Assembly: GCA_009692605.1 (NCBI GenBank)
Contig: SHYV01000019.1
Location: 1 to 33,622 of the forward strand
Length of the DNA stretch: 33,622 nt
Direction: 5' to 3'
Origin: Myxococcales bacterium
GTDB lineage: Bacteria > Myxococcota_A > UBA796 > SXON01
This document shows, in pieces, positions 7,088 to 14,992 of this stretch; the first letter of the stretch is position 1; each line of letters begins with the position of its first letter. The translations under genes and the position numbers were made by a program. A model generated the notes under the pieces. The model ran no database searches and was not told the origin of the DNA. It worked only from the letters and a program-made list of their open reading frames with translations.

Positions 7088-8762
7088 TCAGGCGCTGACG
7101 GTCTTCCATGCCCGGCTCCGCGAGACCTCCTCTCGCCAGGCCTCGACCTCCGCGGTTTTACGCGCGTCGTCCCAACCGCACAGGGTTGCCATTCGGTCGG
7201 CGACGAGGTCCGTCGCTCCCAGGCCCTGATCATGGTCGCGGTAGTAGAGCTGGGTCCGGCGGATCAGGATGTCGCGGATGGTCTTGGCCAGCTCATGCTT
7301 CACCGCAAAGTCCACCTGCGCCAGCCGCTCGGGGCGGCCCTCGATGAGCGGCGTCCCCAGAGTGGGGTCCGCGTTGATCGTCGACGCAACGTCGATCCCG
7401 CGCATCCCGTAGGTCGCGGCGAACAGGCGGGCGGTCGCGTCGTCCACCGGCCCAGCCTCTCGGATCGACTTCACCACGCGCTCGACATCGTCGTCCTCAG
7501 GCCACCCTTGTGCTCCGGGCAGCGGCTTCCGGGCGGTGTGGGCTTCGCGGTACTCCGGCGCCCCCTTGCCGGCTGACCCGCGGGTCGCCCCCGTTGTCAG
7601 GCGAAGGAGCGCCACTGCGCGGTCGACCACCTCCTTGGACATCTTGCGAAACGTGGTGAGCTTGCCGCCCGCGATGGTGATCAGCCCATCGCTTCCCACG
7701 AGGATCTCGTGTTCGCGCGAGACGGAGCTCTCGGAGCCCTCGCTGGAGATCAGCGGTCGCAGGCCGGCCCATGTGGACAGCACGTCGGCCTCGGTGAGCG
7801 TCGACGCCGGAAAATATGAGTTTGCAGCGTCCAGCAGGTAGCGGACGTCGGCGGCGTCTGCCGCCACCAGCGCGGGGTCGCCGGTGTAATCCGTGTCGGT
7901 GGTCCCGATGTACGTCCGATCGTCCCAGGGAATGGCGAACAACACCCGGCCGTCGGTCGGGTGGGAGCAGACGACCGCGTTGTTCACCGGCAGGCGGGTG
8001 CGCTCCACGACGATGTGCACCCCCTTTGTGGGGCGCAGGAGGGGCTTCGGCCCTTGGCGCACGCTGTCGGACCAGGGGCCCGTCGCGTTCACCACGACGC
8101 GCGCGTCGATGTCGCGCTCCTCGCCCGACAGGGTGTCGCGAACGCGCGCCCCGTGGACGCGACCGGATTCGTCTCGGCGCAGCCCGACCATCTTGGTCCA
8201 GGTGTGGATCTCCGCCCCCTCAGCTCGGGCGTCCAGCGCGTTCTCGAGGGTGAGGCGGGCGTCGTCCGTCGAGCAGTCGTAGTAGAGCGGCGCGCCCTTG
8301 AGCTCCTTTTGGTCAAGCGCCGGCTCTTCCTTGGCGACCTCCGCGGTCGAGAGGTTTCGGTGGATCTTGGGCGATCGGAAGAGGGACAGCCCGTCGTAGA
8401 GCCACATGCCGAGGTTGACGGTGAATACGCCGTGGCGGGAGCGCTTGTAGACGGGGAAGACGAACCCGAGCGGGTGGACGAGGTGGGGCGCGATGTCCAT
8501 GAGCACACGGCGCTCGCTCACCGCCTCGAAGACGAGCGAGAACTCGCCCTGCTCGAGGTAGCGAAGCCCGCCGTGGACCAGCTTGGACGAGCGCGACGAG
8601 GTGCCCGAGGCGATGTCGCTGGCGTCCACCAGCACGACCTTGAGGCCGCGCATGGCGGCGTCGCGCGCCGCGCCGCAACCGACGATGCCGCCGCCGATGA
8701 TCAGGACGTCGACGGGCTGCGGGGGACGGGGCTGCGGGGGACGGGGCTGCGGGGTCGGTCAT
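7088..8762 (-). CDS. glpD: Aerobic glycerol-3-phosphate dehydrogenase, start region frameshifted
   Basis: FAD-dependent, membrane-associated oxidation of sn-glycerol 3-phosphate to dihydroxyacetone phosphate, feeding electrons to quinone. Family signatures are strong: [56 protein letters not shown] and [13 protein letters not shown], then the C-terminal helical domain. The track starts at the internal ATG 8653, which would remove the essential FAD loop. In the same frame the DNA upstream does encode [22 protein letters not shown], but back to the in-frame stop at 8759-8761 there is no ATG, GTG or TTG. The only fitting start, ATG at 8762 (MTDPAAP), is in another frame; one base fewer in the C-rich repeat between them would join the two. 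I list the gene from that ATG as probably intact apart from a real or sequencing frameshift. A CTG start at 8704 is the less likely alternative. Confidence 0.88.
8717..8754. repeat. 15-bp tandem repeat with G-runs at the glpD start
   Basis: Two and a half copies of CTGCGGGGGACGGGG (8717-8731, 8732-8746, partial 8747-8754). The unit is a multiple of three, so copy number alone would not shift the frame, but the runs of four and five G are places where slippage or base-calling errors occur. It lies exactly between the only ATG that could start glpD and the FAD-binding loop. Confidence 0.8.
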
Positions 8763-8854
8763 CGGGGAGATTTATCCTCGTGCGCCCCGGAGGAAGCGCA
8801 GTCGCGGGAATTTGCGGTTTTGCTCGTCACTACAAATCGGGTAGATGGCGGACC

Positions 8855-10783
8855 ATGATCCCGGCCAAAGCTCCGCATTCGTCCTCCCACACCGCATCAC
8901 TCGAAGCCTACCACGAGCGCTACGCGCGCAGCGTCGAGGACCCTGCCGCGTTCTGGGCCGACGAATCCGCTGCGCTCGACTGGTTTCGGCCGGCCGACCA
9001 GATCATGCGGTTCGACCCAATCACCGCTGAAATCGCCTGGTTCACCGGCGGCAAGCTGAACGTCAGCTACAACTGCGTTGATCGCCATGCGGCCGTTGAT
9101 CCGACCCGCACCGCCTTGATCTTCGCCGCCAATGCGCCCGGTGAGTACCGGCACATCCCGTTCGGCGAGCTGCTGCGCGAGGTGTGCCGGTTCGCCAACC
9201 TGTTGCGTGAGCTCGGCGTCAAGAAGGGCGACCGTGTCTGCCTCTACCTTCCGATGATCCCCGAGCTGGCGTTCGCGATGCTCGCCTGCGCCCGCGTGGG
9301 CGCCGTGCACTCCGTGGTCTTCGCCGGCTTTTCGGCTGAAGCCCTGCGCGACCGTATCTTGGACGCCGGCTCTGCCGTCGTCGTCACCGCCAACGAAGGC
9401 CTGCGCGGTGACAAGGCGATCGCGCTGAAGGCCATCGTGGACAAGGCCGTGCTCGGGCTCGACGTGGTGAAGCACGTGCTCGTCGCGCGCCACACGCCGG
9501 CGGAGCCGCACATGGTCCCCGGGCGGGATCAATGGCTCGCCGACGGCCTCGGCCGCCAGCGCCCGTACTGTCCGGTCGAGTGGATGGACGCCGAGGACCC
9601 GCTGTTCATCCTCTACACCTCCGGCTCCACCGGAAAGCCCAAAGGCGTCCTGCATACCACCGCGGGGTACCTGCTCTACGCGGCGCGGACCTTCCACTAC
9701 GTGTTCGACGCTCAGCCGACCGACATCCACTTCTGCACCGCCGACATTGGCTGGGTCACCGGCCACAGCTACATCCTGTACGGCCCACTCTGCAACGCCG
9801 TCCCCAGCGTCATGTTCGAGTCTACGCCGCTCTACCCGGACGCCTCTCGCTACTGGCAGGTCGTTGACGATCTGGGCGCGACCATCCTGTACACCGCCCC
9901 GACCGCGTTGCGCGCGCTCATGCGCTTCGGCGACGAGCCGGTCACCCGCACCTCGCGCCGGTCGCTCCGCATCCTCGGATCGGTCGGCGAGCCGATCAAC
10001 CCTGGGGTCTGGCGCTGGTTCCACGACGTGTGTGGCGACGGGCGCTGCACCGTGGTCGATACCTGGTGGCAGACGGAGACGGGCGGCATCCTGATCTCCG
10101 GGCTCCCCGGAGCCACGCCGATGGAGCCCGGGTCGGCCACGCTGCCGTTCTTCGGCGTCCGGCCGCTGCTCATGGACGCCGACGGTCGGGAGGTCCACGG
10201 GAACAGCTCCCCGGGCCATCCGGTGTCGGGGAACCTGTGCCTCGCGGGCACCTGGCCCGGGCAGGCCCGCACGATCTTCGGTGACCACGCGAGGTTCGTT
10301 CAGACGTACTTTTCGGCCTACCCCGGGTACTACTTCACCGGAGATGGATGCCGGCGCGACGAGAACGGAAACTACTGGATCACCGGCCGGGTGGATGACG
10401 TGCTCAACGTGTCCGGGCACCGCATTGGCACCGCAGAGGTGGAGAGCGCGCTCATCGAGCATGCCGCGGTCGTTGAGGCCGCGGTCGTCGGCTACCCGCA
10501 TGAGCTCAAGGGCACCGGCATCCGGGCGTACGTCGTCACCCGGGCGGACATGAACGCCTCGGCAGCGGACCTCCAGGCCCAGGTGCGGATCGCCATCGGC
10601 GCGTTCGCGATGCCGGATCAGGTCATCCTGGTTCCTGGCCTCCCGAAGACCCGGTCCGGCAAGATCATGCGGCGGATCCTCCGCAAGATCGCGGAGGGTG
10701 AACGTGAGCAGTTCGGGGATCTCGCCACCCTCGCCGATCCCGGCGTCGTCGCGGAGATCCTGGATCTCTGCGTGGGCCTGTAG
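8855..10783 (+). CDS. acs: Acetyl-CoA synthetase (AMP-forming acetate-CoA ligase)
   Basis: Makes acetyl-CoA from acetate, ATP and CoA through acetyl-AMP. The 642-residue length matches Acs. Motifs: N-terminal [15 protein letters not shown] and [17 protein letters not shown], the P-loop-like [33 protein letters not shown], the acetate-pocket [11 protein letters not shown] whose Trp limits the acyl chain, [31 protein letters not shown], and C-terminal [17 protein letters not shown]. The Lys near 603 is the adenylation catalyst and, in other bacteria, the site where protein acetylation switches the enzyme off. Start is the ATG at 8855; the track ORF from 7961 is an open frame over antisense glpD. 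It diverges from glpD across about 92 bases. The stop codon runs straight into an inverted repeat. Confidence 0.95.
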   Translation: MIPAKAPHSSSHTASLEAYHERYARSVEDPAAFWADESAALDWFRPADQIMRFDPITAEIAWFTGGKLNVSYNCVDRHAAVDPTRTALIFAANAPGEYRHIPFGELLREVCRFANLLRELGVKKGDRVCLYLPMIPELAFAMLACARVGAVHSVVFAGFSAEALRDRILDAGSAVVVTANEGLRGDKAIALKAIVDKAVLGLDVVKHVLVARHTPAEPHMVPGRDQWLADGLGRQRPYCPVEWMDAEDPLFILYTSGSTGKPKGVLHTTAGYLLYAARTFHYVFDAQPTDIHFCTADIGWVTGHSYILYGPLCNAVPSVMFESTPLYPDASRYWQVVDDLGATILYTAPTALRALMRFGDEPVTRTSRRSLRILGSVGEPINPGVWRWFHDVCGDGRCTVVDTWWQTETGGILISGLPGATPMEPGSATLPFFGVRPLLMDADGREVHGNSSPGHPVSGNLCLAGTWPGQARTIFGDHARFVQTYFSAYPGYYFTGDGCRRDENGNYWITGRVDDVLNVSGHRIGTAEVESALIEHAAVVEAAVVGYPHELKGTGIRAYVVTRADMNASAADLQAQVRIAIGAFAMPDQVILVPGLPKTRSGKIMRRILRKIAEGEREQFGDLATLADPGVVAEILDLCVGL

Positions 10784-10817
10784 TGGGTAGGATCGGCGGA
10801 GGGCGGATCCTACCCAC
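10783..10817 (+). terminator. 12-bp inverted repeat directly after acs
   Basis: GTGGGTAGGATC (10783-10794) and GATCCTACCCAC (10806-10817) pair perfectly around an 11-base loop, beginning on the last base of the acs stop codon. No T-run follows, so it is not a textbook intrinsic terminator. In GC-rich bacteria such stems may end transcription or protect the mRNA 3' end. Termination here would insulate the riboswitch operon that starts about 110 bases further on. Confidence 0.6.
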
Positions 10818-10925
10818 TCGGCTCGGCCACCGTGGCGGTGCCGCAGCGCGCCTTCCGTAGTCCTGCCGGCATTGCCTGCCGCCCGGGTCGCGTTACCAGT
10901 TGTGGGTTCTTTCCCCAACTTACGT

Positions 10926-11117
10926 GACGTCCAGGTGCCGCGCAGCGCGCGGTGAAACGGGAAGCTGGTTTAAATCCAGCACGGCCCCCGCCACTGTCAT
11001 CGGGTACGCGTCTCTCCTTGTTGCAAGTCCAAAAGACCAGCAACACGCCACTGGGGTTTCCTGGGAAGGCGGAGAGGTCGCGGACGATCCGAGAGTCAGG
11101 AGACCGGCCTCGACGTT
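10926..11117 (+). promoter_or_regulatory. Adenosylcobalamin (B12) riboswitch
   Basis: The conserved elements occur in the right order: AGGTGCC at the 5' side, GAAACGGGAAGCTGGT then TTTAAATCCAGC, CCCCCGCCACTGT, a variable arm, CGCCACTGGG, GGGAAGGCGG, and the B12 box GAGTCAGGAGACCGGCC at 11093-11109, which fits the rAGYCMGgAgaCCkGCc consensus. A closing P1 stem can be drawn between GACGTC (10926-10931) and GACGTT (11112-11117). This RNA class binds coenzyme B12 and, when bound, lowers expression of uptake or synthesis genes downstream. The downstream gene is a TonB-dependent receptor. No T-run terminator follows, so control of translation is more likely than termination. The nine bases GTGACGTCC of the 5' P1 side (10924-10932) recur at 11187-11195 just before the receptor start and could compete for the same partner. 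Confidence 0.93.
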
Positions 11118-11207
11118 CTTTAGCCGCCGTCCTTCGGGGTGCGTGATGGGGCGTGCTGTGCGGTAGCGTGTTTTCACGAACCTCCGGTGACGTCCCTCTC
11201 CACAGGG

Positions 11208-13400
11208 ATGGCCGGATGGTTCGTGGTCCCTTTTGCCCTCATCGCCGCTCTCATCGCCCACCGGGTGTTCGCGCTTGCGCCGGACGCTTTCGGGGAGGAC
11301 GTTGGTGATCGGCCCGACGAGGCGGATGCCACCGTCGACGTCCAAGCCGCCCCGCCCGGCTCGGCGTCCGCGACGGTGACCTCGGTCCCGCTCGGGCCGG
11401 ACGTCGCCGGCGTCACGAGCCTCGCAGGCGTTCTGGACCGGGTGCCGGGCACGACCGTTCGCAAGATGGGTGGTTTGGGGGACTTTTCGGCGGTGCGCCT
11501 GCGTGGTTCGACGTTTCAACAGGTCGAGATCTTCCTCGACGGTGTCCCGCTCAACCCGAACGGCGACAGCGTGGTCGATCTCGCGTCCCTCCCCGTCGCT
11601 ACGTTCTCCCGCATGCTGGTGTACCGCGGCTTCGCGCCTGCGCGGTACGGCTCCGCCGCGATGGGGGGTGTAGTGGACCTGCTCACGGCATCCGGCTCCG
11701 CGACGGCATCGCCGGCCGCCCTCGGGATCTCGGCCGGCTCGTGGGGAACCCTGCACTCGTGGGGCGCGACCCGGCGGGCCGTTGGGATGACCGACGTCCT
11801 GCTCACCTTCGATCAGCTCCACACCGACGGCAACTGGCCGTACTTTGACGATCAGGGCACGGAGTACAACCGGCTCGACGACCGCACGCCGCGGCGCGAG
11901 CACAACCGGATCGACCGTGCGAGCGGGGTCGCGAGGGTGCGCACTCGGCTCGGCACAGCGTCGTTCACGCTGTTGGACACGCCGACCTGGACCGACGAGG
12001 AGCTCACCGGGACCATCTCCAACCCGGCCTCGGCCGCCATCTGGGCGGGGGCCCGGAACCTGCTGGTGTTCGACGCGGACTTCGTTGGCGCGGTGGCCGC
12101 GGTGCGCCGCACCTCGGTCACCGGGCCACAGGTGCTCTGGCGTGTTCGGCCCCGACTGTGGTGGCTCCACCGGGACGAGACGCTGAATGATCCGCTCGCG
12201 GAGCTGGGGGTCGGGGGTGCGTGGACCCGCGGCGTCTGGAACACCGGCGGCGCGCAGGTGGACACCGTGCTGGCTCCGGCGCGATGGTTGACCGCGAGTC
12301 TGCTGGTCCGCGCCCGCGACGATGTCTACACCGGCTTCGATCTGACCCAGGCCGACGAGAACGGCGGGGCTACGGGTGCGACGGACGGCGAGCGCAGCCG
12401 GCAGGCCCTGACACTGGCGCTGTCGGGCGACGCAGTCCTCCCGGTGGGCATCGGGTCCATCACCCTCTCGCCGATCCTCCAGCTTGACGTGCTCGACAAT
12501 CACCTGCTGGGTGAGGTGCCGTTTGGCGATCTTGCCGTGTCGCCGGGCACCGAGGACCTGGACGTTCACCTGCTCCCGCGCGGCGCGGCCAGCTGGACCC
12601 CCTGGGGCCCGTTGACCTTCCGTGGCAGCGCCGGACTCTATAAGCGCGCGCCGGACCTGAACGAGCTGTTCGGGGATCAGGGCCTGCTCGTGGGGAACAC
12701 GGATCTGGTGGCCGAGAGCGGGTTCGGGCTGGAGGCGGGTGCCCGCGTCGCGGACACCCGGGTGGGCCCGCTCACCGTCGGCACGGACCTCGCGTACGCG
12801 CGGCAGCGGGTCCACGACCTCATCACCTACGTGCCAAACTCCCAGCAGACGGAGCACGCCGTCAACCTCGACGAAGCCTACTTTCGGTCGCTCGAGGGAG
12901 GGCTGTCGTTGGGTCTGGATGGACACCTCGGCGGCTTGGGCCTCGCGCTCCGATCGGACTCCGCTGTGACCCAGATCCTCGCCAGAAACCTCGATTCAAG
13001 CCCGACCTACAGCAACAATGCGCTCCCGAATGTCGCGCCGCTGGACGTGTCACAGACCACATCGTTGTCCATGTCTGCGAGATGGTTGGACCGCCTGTCC
13101 TTGTCCCACTCGTGGTCCTATACGTCGGCTACCTTTCAGGACGAGGCCAACCAGATTCCGACGGCACCGCGGGACCTGCATTCGGTCGCGGCCTCGGTGC
13201 GGGTCTCCCGTGCGCTGCCCACTGTTGAGGCCTCCATCCTGAACCTTTTTAATGTCCGCGGCATGGCCGTCGACCGGAATCCCCTCGATCCCGGCGATGA
13301 CACGCTCGTCGTCAAGCCCCTGACCGACTTTGTCGGCTACCCCCTCCCCGGTCGCACCGTGATGGTCACGGCGCGATGGGAAGGCTCTGTAATCCCATGA
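11208..13400 (+). CDS. btuB: BtuB-like TonB-dependent outer-membrane cobalamin receptor
   Basis: An outer-membrane gated porin predicted to take up vitamin B12 with energy from TonB. I start at the ATG at 11208 (730 residues), giving the signal peptide MAGWFVVPFALIAALIAHRVFA; a GTG at 11187 or the track GTG at 11139 are alternatives, and no ideal Shine-Dalgarno sequence decides. DATVDVQAA could serve as TonB box. The plug domain is clear: LAGVLDRVPGTTVRKMGGLGDFSAVRLRGSTFQQVEIFLDGVPLN and YGSAAMGGVVDLLT. The remaining 550 residues alternate beta-strands and loops, with the late RAPDLNELFG...NTDLVAESG box typical of BtuB/TonB receptors, ending PGRTVMVTARWE plus five residues. The cobalamin role rests on the riboswitch directly upstream. 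It is first of six genes; its stop overlaps the ribosome site of the next. Confidence 0.9.
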   Translation: MAGWFVVPFALIAALIAHRVFALAPDAFGEDVGDRPDEADATVDVQAAPPGSASATVTSVPLGPDVAGVTSLAGVLDRVPGTTVRKMGGLGDFSAVRLRGSTFQQVEIFLDGVPLNPNGDSVVDLASLPVATFSRMLVYRGFAPARYGSAAMGGVVDLLTASGSATASPAALGISAGSWGTLHSWGATRRAVGMTDVLLTFDQLHTDGNWPYFDDQGTEYNRLDDRTPRREHNRIDRASGVARVRTRLGTASFTLLDTPTWTDEELTGTISNPASAAIWAGARNLLVFDADFVGAVAAVRRTSVTGPQVLWRVRPRLWWLHRDETLNDPLAELGVGGAWTRGVWNTGGAQVDTVLAPARWLTASLLVRARDDVYTGFDLTQADENGGATGATDGERSRQALTLALSGDAVLPVGIGSITLSPILQLDVLDNHLLGEVPFGDLAVSPGTEDLDVHLLPRGAASWTPWGPLTFRGSAGLYKRAPDLNELFGDQGLLVGNTDLVAESGFGLEAGARVADTRVGPLTVGTDLAYARQRVHDLITYVPNSQQTEHAVNLDEAYFRSLEGGLSLGLDGHLGGLGLALRSDSAVTQILARNLDSSPTYSNNALPNVAPLDVSQTTSLSMSARWLDRLSLSHSWSYTSATFQDEANQIPTAPRDLHSVAASVRVSRALPTVEASILNLFNVRGMAVDRNPLDPGDDTLVVKPLTDFVGYPLPGRTVMVTARWEGSVIP

Positions 13401-13412
13401 AGGAGTATTTCA

Positions 13413-14645
13413 ATGCGACGCTTTAGTTCCAAAACCTCGTTGATCACCGACCTGCTTTCCTCTTCCGTCCTGCTGTTCGTCGCGGCCGGTCTTAGCGGCT
13501 GTGATCCGCGGGTCGGCGACGACACCGCTGGGCCGCCCGCGGACACCGACACGGACACCGACACGGACACCGACACGGACACCGACACGGACACGGACTC
13601 GGACACCGACACCGACACGGACGCCGACGTCAACTACACCGTCGTGGCCACGACCACCGACTACACGACGGGCGCCCTGGTCACGCTCTCGAAGGACGGT
13701 GTCTTGACCGACAGCGTCCTCCCGGTCTCGTCCGATGCTGCGGTGCGCACGATCGGGAACTCGGTTTACGTGCTCAACCGGTCCACTGAAAACACCGTTC
13801 AACGGTTCGACAACCTTAACTTCTCCGCGCCCGGTCCGGGTGGCGAGTTCTCCACCGGGGACAGCTCAAACCCGGTCGACGTGGTGGAGTGCAACGGGTC
13901 CGTCGTGGTCTCGCTCTACGCGACCGACGGCCTCGGGGTCTACGACCGCTCTACCGGCCTTCAGACCGGCTCGGTAGACCTGTCCGCGTTCGCCGACCGC
14001 GACGGCAGCCCCGAGCCGGACTCGATGTTCGTCGCCCCGAACGGCTACCTCTACGTGGCCATGAACCAGCTTGAATTCTACGTCTCCGCGGACGGCAGCG
14101 GCACACTCGCGAAGGTCGACTGCAGCACCTGGCAGGTGGTGGACTCCTGGGACGTCGGCCCGAACCCTTTGATGCAGGCCGACCCGTTCAACGCGGACGG
14201 TGTGGTGCTTACCGGCGGGAATTTCTTCAACGCCGACTACAGTGGCCCCGATCTGGACGGCGGACTCTACACCTTCGATACCAGCGACGACATCCTGACC
14301 GGCCCTCTGCTGACCGAAGCGGACCTCGGGTACAACCTCGGCGGAATCGTCGGAAGCGACGGTTACCTCGTCTCTTCGATCAACGACGGCTCAGTCTGGT
14401 CGCTGCTCTGCATCGATGTCAGCGACTGGTCGATGGTGACGAAGGACCTTGGCAACGCCTACATTGGCTCGATGGCGGCCACGCCGGAAGGGAGCATCTG
14501 GGCCGCTGTGGGGTATGGCTACGGGTCCAGCGGGGCAACCCCCGATGTCGGCTTCGTACCTGTCGACGCCGCTGGCTGCACGACGGGAGCAGCGGTGCTC
14601 TCAGCGCTGGCCCCGAGCTCCATCGCGGTCTCCGTGCAGCCGTGA
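13413..14645 (+). CDS. Lipoprotein beta-propeller on an Asp-Thr spacer, BtuG-like candidate
   Basis: A 410-residue lipoprotein starting at ATG with AAGGAG 8 bases upstream. The signal peptide ends in a perfect lipobox, LSGC (Cys about residue 30). A spacer of about 28 residues of alternating Asp and Thr follows, then about 335 residues of repeated short strands of the YncE/YVTN propeller kind: NSVYVLNRST, VVVSLYATDGLGVYD, NGYLYVAMNQ, GGLYTFDTSDDI, SIWAAVGYG. Position directly behind a BtuB-like receptor under a B12 riboswitch matches Bacteroides BtuG, a surface lipoprotein seven-blade propeller that binds cobalamin and hands it to BtuB. I infer the same role here; the acidic spacer could hold the propeller off the outer membrane. 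Direct sequence relationship to BtuG cannot be tested here. Two Cys in the propeller may form a disulfide. Overlaps the next gene by 4 bases. Confidence 0.8.
   Translation: MRRFSSKTSLITDLLSSSVLLFVAAGLSGCDPRVGDDTAGPPADTDTDTDTDTDTDTDTDTDSDTDTDTDADVNYTVVATTTDYTTGALVTLSKDGVLTDSVLPVSSDAAVRTIGNSVYVLNRSTENTVQRFDNLNFSAPGPGGEFSTGDSSNPVDVVECNGSVVVSLYATDGLGVYDRSTGLQTGSVDLSAFADRDGSPEPDSMFVAPNGYLYVAMNQLEFYVSADGSGTLAKVDCSTWQVVDSWDVGPNPLMQADPFNADGVVLTGGNFFNADYSGPDLDGGLYTFDTSDDILTGPLLTEADLGYNLGGIVGSDGYLVSSINDGSVWSLLCIDVSDWSMVTKDLGNAYIGSMAATPEGSIWAAVGYGYGSSGATPDVGFVPVDAAGCTTGAAVLSALAPSSIAVSVQP
13542..13627 (+). repeat. 12-base microsatellite encoding the Asp-Thr spacer
   Basis: About seven units of GACACCGACACG with small variations (one GACTCG giving DS, one GACGCC giving DA) encode the (DT)n spacer. 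All changes stay in frame. Read on the other strand it gives the long VSVSVS stretches in the ORF track, which are not proteins. Spacer length can be expected to vary between strains by slippage. Confidence 0.9.
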
Positions 14646-14992
14646 CGGCGTGCAGGTCTCCGTCGTGCAGCCCGCAACGTTGGGGCTGGCTGTTGGTCGG
14701 GGTCTGCGCCGTCGTGGCGACACCGGCCTGCGCGCTGCTCGCGCCGACGGACGCCTGCGATACGCTCTGTGTACACGCTCAGTCCAAATTCGAGAGTTGT
14801 CTTGAGGACAACGGCCTCGAATGGGGGACCTCGGTGGGCTTCACCTCCGAGCTGGACTTCGTGGACTGGTGTGCCACCTACGCCTGGGAGGAGCGCCAAC
14901 TCGACGGCGGTGCGCAATGCGCCGCCCGACAGGCGATCATCGACGGGGGCGATTGCGCCGCCTGGTACACCGCATGGGGTGACCTCGAGTGA
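14642..14992 (+). CDS. Small Cys-rich exported protein of the cobalamin operon
   Basis: A 116-residue protein starting at the GTG that overlaps the upstream stop (GTGA). A hydrophobic segment at residues 15-30 (WLLVGVCAVVATPAC) is a signal peptide; TPAC is a weak lipobox, so it could be a lipoprotein from Cys30 or a soluble periplasmic protein. The mature part has six further Cys (39, 43, 53, 77, 93, 105) in a short, probably helical domain: CDTLC, SCLED, DWCATY, QCAAR, DCAAW. Even number and spacing suggest three disulfides, as in small secreted helical bundles. I do not recognise the family. It is fixed between the two propeller genes by overlaps at both ends, so it is made together with them; it may be a partner or clamp for the receptor complex. 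Confidence 0.75.
   Translation: MTACRSPSCSPQRWGWLLVGVCAVVATPACALLAPTDACDTLCVHAQSKFESCLEDNGLEWGTSVGFTSELDFVDWCATYAWEERQLDGGAQCAARQAIIDGGDCAAWYTAWGDLE

Noticed and set aside
7961-8854. Plus-strand extension of the acs ORF
   Set aside because: It is antisense to glpD; Acs length and N-terminal motifs fit the ATG at 8855.
8897-10918. 673-codon minus-strand ORF over acs
   Set aside because: A shadow of a GC-rich gene: no family motif, and acs on the plus strand is unmistakable. The similar long shadows at 10920-12926 and 24573-26264 were rejected for the same reason.
13337-13802. Minus-strand ORFs with long VSVSVS or VRVGVRV stretches
   Set aside because: They are the complement of the Asp-Thr spacer of the lipoprotein gene; the plus-strand frame has a ribosome site and a signal peptide.
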